A stretch of 13,193 bases of DNA from Oxalobacteraceae bacterium. GTDB lineage: Bacteria; Pseudomonadota; Gammaproteobacteria; Burkholderiales; Burkholderiaceae_D. The stretch lies in NCBI GenBank assembly GCA_027485535.1, contig JAIXQV010000140.1, positions 1 to 13,193 on the forward strand, read 5' to 3'. The position numbers and the translations under genes were made by a program. This document shows positions 7,771 through 13,193 of this stretch, one piece after another. The notes under the pieces were generated by a model. The model was not told the DNA's origin. It made no database searches and saw only the letters and a list, made by a program, of their open reading frames with translations. Numbering within the stretch: the first letter of the stretch is position 1; every line of letters starts with the position of its first letter.

Positions 7771-7776
7771 TACAAT
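7771..7776 (+). promoter_or_regulatory. Possible -10 element for rep
   Basis: TACAAT lies 35 nt before the rep ATG, giving a short leader. No convincing -35 hexamer is found 16-18 bp upstream, so the promoter call is weak. Confidence 0.3.
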
Positions 7777-7811
7777 GGCGCGCCTTCTCTTAATCCCCGC
7801 CTCACTTTCCA

Positions 7812-9863
7812 ATGTCCTCTGGCTTGAACGCGCAACAGCATGCCGCAGTCCGGCATGTCGACGGCCCTTGTCTGGTGCTCGCAGGAGCGGGCTCGGGTAA
7901 GACGCGCGTGATTACCGCCAAGATTGCACACCTGATCGAGCAGTGTGGTTATGAGCCAAAAAATATCGCCGCGCTCACCTTTACCAACAAGGCGGCGCTG
8001 GAAATGCGGGAGCGCGTCGCCAAGTTGCTGCAAGCGCCTGGCCAGGCCAAGCAACTGACCGTATCTACCTTTCATTCACTCGGCGTTCAAATTTTGCGTC
8101 GTGAGGCGGTATCGGTGGGGCTGAAAGAGCGCTTTTCGATTATGGATAGTGACGATTGCTTTTCCATCGTCCAAGATTTGGCGGTCACCACAGATAAAGC
8201 CCTGATTCGCCGTCTGCAGCATCAAATATCACTCTGGAAAAATGCGCTGTTGTCACCCGATCAGGCATTAGGCCAGGCGCAAGATGAGCAGCAGGCGCAG
8301 GCAGCGCGTGTGTATCGCAACTACGTTGCTACATTGGCGAGTTATCAGTCAGTTGATTTTGATGACCTGATACGACTGCCGGTTGAACTATTTCAGTCCG
8401 ATGAGGCGGCGCGCGATCGATGGCAACGTCGCTTGCGCTATCTGCTGATTGATGAGTACCAAGACACGAACACCTGCCAGTATGAACTCTTGAAATTACT
8501 GGTGACAGGCCTCGGCAAAAAACCGATGTTTACCGCTGTAGGCGATGATGATCAAGCGATCTATGCCTGGCGCGGCGCGACCATTGATAACTTGAACAAC
8601 CTGCAGCAGGATTTCCCTGAGCTGAAACTGATCAAGCTGGAGCAGAATTACCGCTCAAGCAATCGCATTCTGAACGCCGCCAATGCGGTGATTGGAAACA
8701 ACCCGAAGGTGTTCGAAAAATCGCTCTGGTCAGAGCATGGCATGGGCGATCCGGTTCAAGTTGTTGCGATGGACGATGATGAAGCTGAAGCCGATCAGGT
8801 GGCGGTGCTGTTGTCGGTGCACAAATTCGAGCGGCGTGCTCGATTCTCTGATTATGCGGTTCTTTATCGCGGTAACCACCAGTCGCGCCTGCTGGAGAAG
8901 GCACTGCGACGTGAGCGTATCCCGTATGTGATGTCGGGCGGGCAAAGTTTTTTCGACCGCGCCGAGATTAAGGACATCGTTGCCTATTTGCGCTTAATTG
9001 CTAATGGCGATGATGATCCTGCGTTTATCCGCGCGGTGACAACGCCGCGTCGCGGCGTGGGCCAAGCGACACTGGAAGTGCTTGGCGAATTTTCTCGGCA
9101 ATGGAACTGCTCGTTATTCGAGGCAGCATACAAAGGCGGTATTGAAGCCCGCCTGGGCGACCGTCAGTTGACCCCGCTGCGCGAGTTTTGCGAATTCATC
9201 CAGCAACTCGAGGCGCGCGCGTCTCGTGCAGACCAAGTCAGTGGCGGCGATCATGCCGGTGCAGTACTTGATGACATGATGAAGGCGATTGACTACGAGC
9301 AGTATCTTTACAACGCCTTCGATGACAAACAAGCGCAAGAGAAATGGCAAAACATTCTCGACTTTACCGGCTGGTTGAAAGAGAAGGGTCGCGGTGGAGC
9401 GCAAGGCGAGTCAGAAGAAAGATCCTTGCTCGAGCTGACCCAAATGGTCGCGCTGATGAGCATGCTTGAGGGTCGCGATGAAGAGCCCGATGCGGTGAGG
9501 CTATCCACCTTACATGCTGCGAAAGGACTCGAATTTGGTCACGTGTTCATGGTGGGGGTAGAAGAGGGCATCTTGCCCCACAAGGGTGATCCCGATGCGC
9601 CGCCCGAATCCTTTGCGCAGCGCATCGAAGAAGAGCGCCGCTTGATGTACGTTGGTATCACGCGCGCACAGCGCAGCCTGACGATAACGTGGTGCAAGCA
9701 GCGCAAGCGCGCACGCGACAGCACGCCGTGCGAGCCATCTCGTTTTATTGAAGAGATGCGGCTAGCGGAGGGAAATGCACTGTTACCGGATGAAGCACCG
9801 ATCACCCCGCAAGACAGACTGGCGAATCTGAAGGCATTGCTGCAAAAGCCGAAAGCGGCGTAA
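7812..9863 (+). CDS. rep: ATP-dependent DNA helicase Rep
   Basis: Superfamily 1A 3'-5' helicase that clears protein roadblocks ahead of forks and supports replication restart. Length is 683 aa (E. coli Rep 673). The motifs in order are Q-motif LNAQQHAAV (5-13), Walker A GAGSGKT (25-31), FTNKAA, DEYQDTN (214-220), VGDDDQAIYAWRGA (from 243), QNYRSS, ILYRGNHQ-like VLYRGNHQSRLLEK, TLHAAKGLEF and YVGITRAQ. The N-terminus and the terminal LANLKALLQK resemble Rep more than UvrD or PcrA. The ATG at 7812 matches the family start, but no Shine-Dalgarno is evident. It heads a tight unit with three small genes starting 2 nt after its stop codon. PriA, 650 bp upstream, acts in a related pathway. Confidence 0.95.
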   Translation: MSSGLNAQQHAAVRHVDGPCLVLAGAGSGKTRVITAKIAHLIEQCGYEPKNIAALTFTNKAALEMRERVAKLLQAPGQAKQLTVSTFHSLGVQILRREAVSVGLKERFSIMDSDDCFSIVQDLAVTTDKALIRRLQHQISLWKNALLSPDQALGQAQDEQQAQAARVYRNYVATLASYQSVDFDDLIRLPVELFQSDEAARDRWQRRLRYLLIDEYQDTNTCQYELLKLLVTGLGKKPMFTAVGDDDQAIYAWRGATIDNLNNLQQDFPELKLIKLEQNYRSSNRILNAANAVIGNNPKVFEKSLWSEHGMGDPVQVVAMDDDEAEADQVAVLLSVHKFERRARFSDYAVLYRGNHQSRLLEKALRRERIPYVMSGGQSFFDRAEIKDIVAYLRLIANGDDDPAFIRAVTTPRRGVGQATLEVLGEFSRQWNCSLFEAAYKGGIEARLGDRQLTPLREFCEFIQQLEARASRADQVSGGDHAGAVLDDMMKAIDYEQYLYNAFDDKQAQEKWQNILDFTGWLKEKGRGGAQGESEERSLLELTQMVALMSMLEGRDEEPDAVRLSTLHAAKGLEFGHVFMVGVEEGILPHKGDPDAPPESFAQRIEEERRLMYVGITRAQRSLTITWCKQRKRARDSTPCEPSRFIEEMRLAEGNALLPDEAPITPQDRLANLKALLQKPKAA

Positions 9864-9865
9864 TC

Positions 9866-10030
9866 GTGGAAAAGAAGCCGCGATCTGGTTTCCGCAATCC
9901 GCACGATCTGCCGGTAAAGACCTGCGCTACTTGCGGACGTCCTTTTACCTGGCGCAAAAAATGGGCGGCTAACTGGGCCGAGGTTAAATACTGTTCGGAT
10001 GCCTGCCGCGGCAAGACAAGAACGCCATGA
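9866..10030 (+). CDS. DUF2256 small zinc-ribbon-like protein
   Basis: A 54-aa protein starting with GTG two nucleotides after the rep stop. DLPVKTCATCGRPFTWRKKW and VKYCSDACRGK match the DUF2256 pattern as I remember it. C20/C23 and C43/C47 form a likely single zinc site. Basic and tryptophan-rich residues (WRKKW, NWAEVKY) suggest nucleic-acid or protein contact, but no function is established. No ATG exists in frame at the N-terminus, so translation is probably coupled to rep. It is too short for a typical length cut-off and easily missed. Confidence 0.88.
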   Translation: MEKKPRSGFRNPHDLPVKTCATCGRPFTWRKKWAANWAEVKYCSDACRGKTRTP

Positions 10031-10040
10031 AAGGAAGTCG

Positions 10041-10244
10041 ATGGAAGAGCGACTGATTCAAATCGAGAGCAAGCTCGCGCATCAGGAATACTTGTTAGAC
10101 GTGCTGAACCAGACGGTTTACAAACAGCAGATCAAGCTCGACGAACTCGACGCACTCTGCGTGGCGCTGGCGAAACGCCTGGCAGACGTTCATGCGCGCA
10201 CGCCCGATTCGCTGTCTGCGAATGAGAAGCCGCCGCACTATTGA
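10041..10244 (+). CDS. slyX: SlyX family protein
   Basis: A 67-aa, mostly helical protein. ERLIQIESKLAHQEYLLDVL followed by heptad-like leucines and hydrophobics suggests a coiled coil over about residues 3-50. The ending PPHY is the characteristic SlyX terminus. The function in bacteria is unknown; E. coli SlyX (72 aa) lies near slyD. The ATG at 10041 follows AAGGAAG at 3-4 nt, better than the longer frame to 9999, which would overlap the DUF2256 gene. It starts 10 nt after that gene's stop codon. Confidence 0.92.
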   Translation: MEERLIQIESKLAHQEYLLDVLNQTVYKQQIKLDELDALCVALAKRLADVHARTPDSLSANEKPPHY

Positions 10245-10253
10245 AGCCGCATC

Positions 10254-10583
10254 ATGATCAATGAAAAAATTCTTGCATCACTGCGTAACGAGCTCAACGA
10301 GCAGACCGCGCAGATGCACTGGACAGAGCTAGAACGGTTTTTTGCCAGCGGCAGCGTGATTTGGGTCGCTCCTGAGCTCGACTTGATCGACGTCGGCGCA
10401 CATATCGCGGCAGACGACAAAGACAGTGTGCTCAGCTGGATGAACGCGGGCCTGGTGAAAAAAGTCACTGACGAGCAGGCAGGCAGCTGGCTTGAACAAG
10501 ACGCGCTGCTATGGACGGCCGTGGTGAAGCCCTGGATACTGGTGCAGCATGAACGGCAGCAGCCATCGCCGACCGCGCAGTAG
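10254..10583 (+). CDS. DUF2288 family protein
   Basis: A 109-aa cytoplasmic protein. LRNELNEQTAQMHWTELERF, SPELDL-like APELDLIDVG and the C-terminal VVKPWILVQH correspond to DUF2288 as remembered. The function is unknown. It is the last gene of the rep - DUF2256 - slyX - DUF2288 run, 9 nt after slyX. It ends 33 nt before a hairpin that belongs to the tRNA-associated module, so transcription of this operon probably ends there. Confidence 0.85.
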   Translation: MINEKILASLRNELNEQTAQMHWTELERFFASGSVIWVAPELDLIDVGAHIAADDKDSVLSWMNAGLVKKVTDEQAGSWLEQDALLWTAVVKPWILVQHERQQPSPTAQ

Positions 10584-10598
10584 GCACCAAAACCTCAG

Positions 10599-10640
10599 AT
10601 CCCTTCAATCCCCGTCGAGAGCCAAACTATTGGCTCTCTC
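10599..10640 (-). repeat. tRNA-associated repeat, copy 1 (42 nt, with hairpin)
   Basis: Read on the minus strand this matches 13078-13119 in 41 of 42 positions. It contains a hairpin with a perfect 9-bp stem (10617-10625 / 10630-10638, GAGAGCCAA / TTGGCTCTC) and a 4-nt loop; the only mismatch between copies lies in that loop. The conserved tail reads GACGGGGATTGAAGGGAT on the minus strand. It lies downstream of tRNA-Asp, beyond that gene's terminator. Confidence 0.85.
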
Positions 10641-10655
10641 CGCTCCTATCAAAGA

Positions 10656-10680
10656 AAATGCCCACACAAGGTGGGCATTT
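10656..10680. terminator. Bidirectional terminator between DUF2288 and tRNA-Asp
   Basis: Perfect 10-bp stem AAATGCCCAC (10656-10665) / GTGGGCATTT (10671-10680) with a 5-nt loop. It is T-rich on the exit side for the minus strand (TTTTCTTT) and has ATTT on the plus side. It serves tRNA-Asp and probably the convergent rep operon. Its inner 18 nt match the hairpin after tRNA-Arg at 13043-13060 except for one loop base. Confidence 0.85.
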
Positions 10681-10687
10681 GAGAAAC

Positions 10688-10764
10688 TGGCGGAGCGGAC
10701 GGGACTCGAACCCGCGACCCCCGGCGTGACAGGCCGGTATTCTAACCAACTGAACTACCGCTCC
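10688..10764 (-). tRNA. tRNA-Asp(GTC)
   Basis: A complete 77-nt cloverleaf on the minus strand. The acceptor GGAGCGG pairs with CCGCTCC, the D-arm has GTTCAGTTGGTTAGAAT, the anticodon stem CCGGC / GCCGG encloses loop CTGTCAC with anticodon GTC, and the T-arm is GCGGG TTCGAGT CCCGT. The discriminator is G and CCA is encoded. Confidence 0.98.
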
Positions 10765-10796
10765 AATCGTGCGCTTGCGGCGCGCGAAAGGGGCGA

Positions 10797-10825
10797 ATTG
10801 TACCCAACCGTCGGGTCAGTGTCGA
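10797..10825 (-). promoter_or_regulatory. Predicted promoter of tRNA-Asp
   Basis: On the minus strand, TCGACA (10825-10820; 5 of 6 to TTGACA) is followed after 17 bp by TACAAT (10802-10797; 5 of 6 to TATAAT). This is about 32 nt before the tRNA 5' end. Confidence 0.7.
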
Positions 10826-11091
10826 GCAATCCGACGCAGCCATCATTTGACGACCGTCTTTACTGAGGGCTCCCGCCGTTGTTAGCCTGGCTGGGTTAGT
10901 CACGATTACTGTTGCGGCGCGGCTGTGGGCGCATCAAGCCGGCTTCTGGAATGCTGACCTATCGATGTCGCCAGTTTCATCCCCAGGGCCGGTGAATTGG
11001 AGACCAGTAGCTACGCATTGCAGGGGTGGATAGGAATCCTCTGGTACAAAATTCGTTACGGTCTTGCTTGAGTAATGGGCATGGTCTTTGT
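10826..11091. other. Gene-free stretch upstream of the yqjD-type operon
   Basis: No credible reading frame, RNA gene or strong repeat is seen between the tRNA-Asp promoter and the promoter of the next operon. Short open frames here lack recognisable protein character. Confidence 0.6.
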
Positions 11092-11119
11092 TTGGGTGCC
11101 GACCTTGCCGGCGTATGAT
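11092..11119 (+). promoter_or_regulatory. Predicted promoter of the yqjD-yqjE-yqjK-like operon
   Basis: TATGAT (11114-11119) is a good -10; TTGGGT (11092-11097) 16 bp upstream is a poor -35. The leader would be about 25-30 nt and carries AAAGGAGAG at 11137-11145. In E. coli yqjD is stationary-phase and RpoS dependent; a weak -35 would be compatible with that, but this is inference. Confidence 0.4.
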
Positions 11120-11150
11120 CATCAGCTCGTTTCTTCAAAGGAGAGTCCCG

Positions 11151-11453
11151 ATGTCCGATTCCACGATCACGACTGCCCGTAATGATTTGAAGGCACTGGT
11201 ACGCGATGCTCAGGCCTTGTTTGATGAGGCGACTGCTGCCGGCGGCGCCAAAGCAGAAGAGCTGCGCTCGAAGGGTATGAAGATGCTGGATCATGCCATC
11301 ACACGTGCGCATGACTTGCAGGACGCCGCAGTACAAAAAGGACGCAAGATTGCCCATGACACCGACGAGTATGTGCATGAGCATCCCTGGCGCGCCATCG
11401 GCATCGCGGGAGCCGTCGGTCTGTTGGTGGGCATGTTGATCGCGCGGCGCTAA
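11151..11453 (+). CDS. DUF883 / ElaB-YqjD-type membrane-anchored protein
   Basis: A 100-aa protein with a charged, helical N-terminal three-quarters (ARNDLKALVRDAQALFDEAT...; coiled-coil like). It ends in EHPWRAIGIAGAVGLLVGML and a terminal arginine pair: a C-terminal membrane anchor at about 80-98. This is the layout of YqjD/ElaB/YgaM, E. coli proteins that bind ribosomes and tether them to the inner membrane in stationary phase. The ATG at 11151 has a strong Shine-Dalgarno (AAAGGAGAG). It is the first gene of a three-gene operon ordered like E. coli yqjD-yqjE-yqjK. ElaB, YqjD and YgaM cannot be told apart by eye; the neighbours favour YqjD. Confidence 0.9.
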   Translation: MSDSTITTARNDLKALVRDAQALFDEATAAGGAKAEELRSKGMKMLDHAITRAHDLQDAAVQKGRKIAHDTDEYVHEHPWRAIGIAGAVGLLVGMLIARR

Positions 11454-11456
11454 GCA

Positions 11457-11870
11457 ATGAATGCATCGGCCGTGCCGCCCGGTGGCGGCCTTGCTTCAAA
11501 CGTCGGCACCATGATCGCAAGCGTGCTCAAACTGATTGGAGTGCGCTTGTCGATGGCGGTCATGGAGTTGGCCGATGCGCGCGACGCAGTGTTGCGCGTG
11601 CTGCTGCTCGGGGCGCTGGCCGTGCTAGCCGCCGCGTTCGCGCTATTGAGCCTCTCAGCCATGATTGTTGCGCTGGCTTGGGATGCGATGGGCTGGCGTA
11701 TTCTGCTGGTTCTGTTTTTGGCTTACTTGCTGCTGGCCTTAGGCATGCTCTGGAAAGCGCGCAGCATCATCGCCAGCGGACAAATCGGATTGCCGACCAC
11801 GCTCGCCGAGCTACAAAAAGACTGCGCTGCGCTGCTGGATCAGCATGACGATACGGAGCAAAAAGTATGA
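11457..11870 (+). CDS. YqjE-type membrane protein (phage holin superfamily-like)
   Basis: A 137-aa inner-membrane protein with two hydrophobic segments, about 47-75 and 81-99. An amphipathic N-terminal part precedes them and a polar C-terminal helix ends in DDTEQKV. It corresponds to the YqjE / Phage_holin_3_6 type. The 'holin' label is a family name; nothing here indicates a phage. It starts 3 nt after the DUF883 gene and overlaps the next start by ATGA, so the genes are translationally coupled. The function is unknown. Confidence 0.85.
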   Translation: MNASAVPPGGGLASNVGTMIASVLKLIGVRLSMAVMELADARDAVLRVLLLGALAVLAAAFALLSLSAMIVALAWDAMGWRILLVLFLAYLLLALGMLWKARSIIASGQIGLPTTLAELQKDCAALLDQHDDTEQKV

Positions 11871-12169
11871 GCCGTGCAGAGCGTGATGCGCGTCGCAAGC
11901 TGCTGATGTTGCAAGGCGCGCTTTATCGGTTAGAGATCATTCAGGCCAGAGTGGCGCTGAAGGATGCGGCCAAACCCGCGGCAGTCGGGGGGCAGCTGTT
12001 TGGTTTGTTGAAGTTTTTGCTGGCGCACAAGCGTATGTCCCTAGTAGCCACCGTGGTGCCATGGCTATTCGGGCGCGCTCGTCGCAGCCGTTTGGTGAAG
12101 CCCGCTTTGTACGCGCTGGGGGCGGCAGGCGCTGCTTGGATGTTTTTGCGGCGGCGAAAGCCGTCTTGA
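11867..12169 (+). CDS. YqjK-like protein
   Basis: A 100-aa, very basic protein. It has an N-terminal helix RAERDARRKLLMLQGALYRL, a moderately hydrophobic segment at about 41-68 and another at about 79-94 ending in RRRKPS. The size, charge and position after a yqjE-type gene fit the YqjK family, though similarity is weak by eye. The start overlaps the stop of the previous gene (ATGA at 11867-11870). The function is unknown, possibly a membrane-associated partner of the other two proteins. Confidence 0.75.
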   Translation: MSRAERDARRKLLMLQGALYRLEIIQARVALKDAAKPAAVGGQLFGLLKFLLAHKRMSLVATVVPWLFGRARRSRLVKPALYALGAAGAAWMFLRRRKPS

Positions 12170-12192
12170 ATGCGCTACGCCGGAATGACTTA

Positions 12193-12214
12193 AACCGGTT
12201 TGAATATACCGGTT
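12193..12214. terminator. Possible terminator hairpin after the yqjK-like gene
   Basis: A 7-bp perfect stem AACCGGT (12193-12199) / ACCGGTT (12208-12214) with an 8-nt AT-rich loop, but no strong T run. It lies between convergent genes. Confidence 0.35.
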
Positions 12215-12228
12215 ACTTTGCCGGCAAG

Positions 12229-12257
12229 CCGTGCGTCGATTTTGCGTCGGCGCACGG
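12229..12257. terminator. Possible hairpin at the end of the cytochrome c transcript
   Basis: A 7-bp stem CCGTGCG (12229-12235) / CGCACGG (12251-12257) with a 15-nt loop, 21 nt beyond the cytochrome gene's stop codon. There is no T run, so intrinsic termination is doubtful. Confidence 0.3.
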
Positions 12258-12277
12258 ACACTTCGCCATCGGCAGAC

Positions 12278-12811
12278 TTACTTTGCAGCGGGTTCTTTGA
12301 ACTTCGCGCCAGAGCCATTGGCCAAATAGACCACGGCACGCGCAACTTCAATGTCATCCAAGCTGGCATTACCGCCTTTGGCCGGCATGCCGCGAATACC
12401 CTTGATGGCGTGTGACACCAGCGTGTCATAGCCTTGGGCAATACGTGCACCCCATGCACCGCCATCGCCCTTCTTCGGTGCGCCAGCAACGCCCGCACCG
12501 TGGCAGGCTGCGCAAGCGGCGTTGTACACCTGTTCGCCAGTCTTCAATGCCACCGCGCCACCGGCAGCGGCAGGCGCTGCAGCACCTTCGGGTGCTTCCG
12601 GCATGGTAAAGCTGACGTCCGCTACCGGGCGGATACGTTCGGCGATAGCCTCGGGCGACTGTGACATGGCGTCGGCACCTAGCTTTGAGGTGTTGCCGAC
12701 GAAATTCACCAGCAGCAGAATGGTCGCAATCGGGATAACAAAAGAAGCCACGATGACAGCAATCAGCTGGTTCGGGGTCTTGATGGGCGATTCACTGTGG
12801 TCGTCACTCAT
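12278..12811 (-). CDS. Membrane-anchored cytochrome c5-type protein
   Basis: A 177-aa electron carrier. The N-terminal signal anchor is at about 16-38 (LIAVIVASFVIPIATILLLV). An Ala/Pro-rich linker at about 68-90 leads to a class I cytochrome c domain with one haem site, CAACH (100-104). The likely axial methionine is M142 in GIRGMPAKGG, and the YLANGSG ending is typical of cytochrome c5/CycB-like proteins. It would sit on the periplasmic face and shuttle electrons in aerobic respiration. ATG 12811 is chosen over the frame start at 12901 because GAGGAAAT precedes it and the anchor follows directly. It is convergent with the yqjD-type operon. Confidence 0.92.
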   Translation of the reverse strand: MSDDHSESPIKTPNQLIAVIVASFVIPIATILLLVNFVGNTSKLGADAMSQSPEAIAERIRPVADVSFTMPEAPEGAAAPAAAGGAVALKTGEQVYNAACAACHGAGVAGAPKKGDGGAWGARIAQGYDTLVSHAIKGIRGMPAKGGNASLDDIEVARAVVYLANGSGAKFKEPAAK

Positions 12812-12863
12812 GATTTCCTCGTAGGGTGATGGCGTAAAGCCAGCCGAAGCGGCAAAGCCCAAA

Positions 12864-12887
12864 ATTATAGACGAATCGAGCGAATCG
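12864..12887 (-). promoter_or_regulatory. Predicted promoter region of the cytochrome c gene
   Basis: A perfect TATAAT on the minus strand (12869-12864) lies about 53 nt before the start codon. No good -35 is present; instead that position carries two direct copies of CGATTCG (12887-12881 and 12878-12872, minus strand), 9 bp apart. This could suggest activator dependence. Confidence 0.45.
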
Positions 12888-12910
12888 CTTCTGCTAGGCA
12901 AGTGCTTTCA

Positions 12911-12939
12911 TGGACTGCCCGATTGAAAACCGGTATCCT
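12911..12939 (+). promoter_or_regulatory. Predicted promoter of tRNA-Arg
   Basis: TGGACT (12911-12916), a 17-bp spacer and TATCCT (12934-12939), 18 nt before the tRNA 5' end. The two hexamers match the consensus in 4 of 6 positions each or slightly better. Confidence 0.45.
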
Positions 12940-12957
12940 TCCCGGCGCTTCTCCGAT

Positions 12958-13033
12958 GCGGCTGTAGCTCAGTGGATAGAGTATTGGCCTCCGAAGCCAA
13001 GGGTCGTGGGTTCGATCCCCGCCAGCCGCGCCA
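12958..13033 (+). tRNA. tRNA-Arg(CCG)
   Basis: A complete 76-nt cloverleaf. The acceptor GCGGCTG pairs with CAGCCGC, the D-stem is GCTC / GAGT, and the anticodon stem TTGGC / GCCAA encloses loop CTCCGAA with anticodon CCG (reads CGG). The T-arm is GTGGG TTCGATC CCCGC. The discriminator is G and CCA is encoded. Its 3' end is copied at 13157. Confidence 0.98.
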
Positions 13034-13042
13034 GTACCCAAA

Positions 13043-13069
13043 GCCCACCGTGTGTGGGCATGCTTATTT
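13043..13069 (+). terminator. Terminator hairpin of tRNA-Arg
   Basis: A 6-bp stem GCCCAC (13043-13048) / GTGGGC (13054-13059) with a 5-nt loop, followed by ATGCTTATTT. The stem sequence is the same as in the tRNA-Asp terminator. Confidence 0.65.
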
Positions 13070-13077
13070 AAGCGGCA

Positions 13078-13119
13078 GAGAGAGCCAACAGTTTGGCTCT
13101 CGACGGGGATTGAAGGGAT
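13078..13119 (+). repeat. tRNA-associated repeat, copy 2 (42 nt, with hairpin)
   Basis: Inverted copy of 10599-10640 with one substitution. The hairpin stem is 13080-13088 / 13093-13101 (9 bp) with loop CAGT, followed by the conserved GACGGGGATTGAAGGGAT tail. It lies downstream of the tRNA-Arg terminator, in the same position relative to its tRNA as copy 1. Confidence 0.85.
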
Positions 13120-13137
13120 TCGCTTGCAAGCGAATCC
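13116..13137. repeat. Perfect 22-bp palindrome
   Basis: GGATTCGCTTG (13116-13126) is followed directly by its exact reverse complement (13127-13137). It begins at the end of the 42-nt repeat and is followed by the palindromes CCGCGG and CCCGCGGG (13142-13149). It is absent beside copy 1. Confidence 0.85.
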
Positions 13138-13156
13138 GCGGCCCGCGGGATGTGGG

Positions 13157-13193
13157 CGATCCCCGCCAGCCGCGCCAGTACCCAGAGCCCACC
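13157..13193 (+). pseudogene. Partial second copy of the tRNA-Arg 3' end
   Basis: 13157-13193 repeats 13013-13049 (offset 144 bp) with a single difference, at 13185. It includes the last 21 nt of the tRNA with CCA and 16 nt of downstream sequence. GTGGG at 13152-13156 matches the T-stem, but the two T residues that follow it in the gene are missing. No acceptor 5' half or anticodon arm is visible before it. The window ends within the repeat, so it may continue. Confidence 0.8.

Noticed and set aside
7689..8075. N-terminal extension of the DUF1857 frame into rep
   Set aside because: The extension is antisense to rep, and the DUF1857 family begins at the MKFTHLIEIN start; the extension is a by-product of the open frame.
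10977..11384. A 135-aa minus-strand open frame opposite the DUF883 gene
   Set aside because: It is antisense to a well-supported gene with a good Shine-Dalgarno, and it has no protein family character.
11457..11870. Prophage holin
   Set aside because: The holin label is only the superfamily name. The operon context is yqjD-yqjE-yqjK and there are no phage genes in the window.

Overview
The window looks like a chromosomal stretch of a betaproteobacterium, most likely Burkholderiales. This rests on the look of the protein families (a glpS-type glycerol ABC ATPase beside glpD, a PriA/Rep pair, SlyX, DUF2256, DUF2288, a YqjD/YqjE/YqjK trio, a membrane-anchored cytochrome c5) and fairly high GC. 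It was not tested by any search. No IS element, prophage or CRISPR array is visible.

Layout. (1) Positions 1-2085, minus strand: glpD followed 22 nt later by a truncated glycerol/glycerol-3-phosphate ABC transporter ATPase (glpS type). The divergent regulator glpR is at 2338-3099. The intergenic region holds a well-spaced glpD promoter overlapped by CGAAC/GTTCG operator-like repeats. (2) hemE at 3208-4290, then about 800 bp without a credible gene. That stretch has four perfect DnaA boxes (TTATNCACA) in the same orientation every 181-188 bp, two near-perfect ones and two AT-rich blocks; it is a candidate replication origin or another DnaA-binding locus. (3) priA at 5108-7165, a convergent DUF1857 gene (7206-7688, minus), then a compact plus-strand unit rep - DUF2256 - slyX - DUF2288 (7812-10583). 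(4) A bidirectional terminator and tRNA-Asp(GTC) on the minus strand. (5) A three-gene membrane operon of yqjD/elaB, yqjE and yqjK types (11151-12169). (6) A convergent cytochrome c5-type gene (12278-12811, minus), then tRNA-Arg(CCG).

The most unusual structures are the DnaA-box ladder between hemE and priA, and a two-hairpin module found downstream of both tRNA genes. Its 42-nt core occurs in inverted orientation at 10599-10640 and 13078-13119 with one difference, which lies in the hairpin loop. After the tRNA-Arg copy come a perfect 22-bp palindrome and, at the window edge, a second copy of the 3' end of the tRNA-Arg gene.

Functionally the window combines glycerol catabolism and uptake, haem synthesis, replication restart (PriA and Rep) and respiration (cytochrome c).
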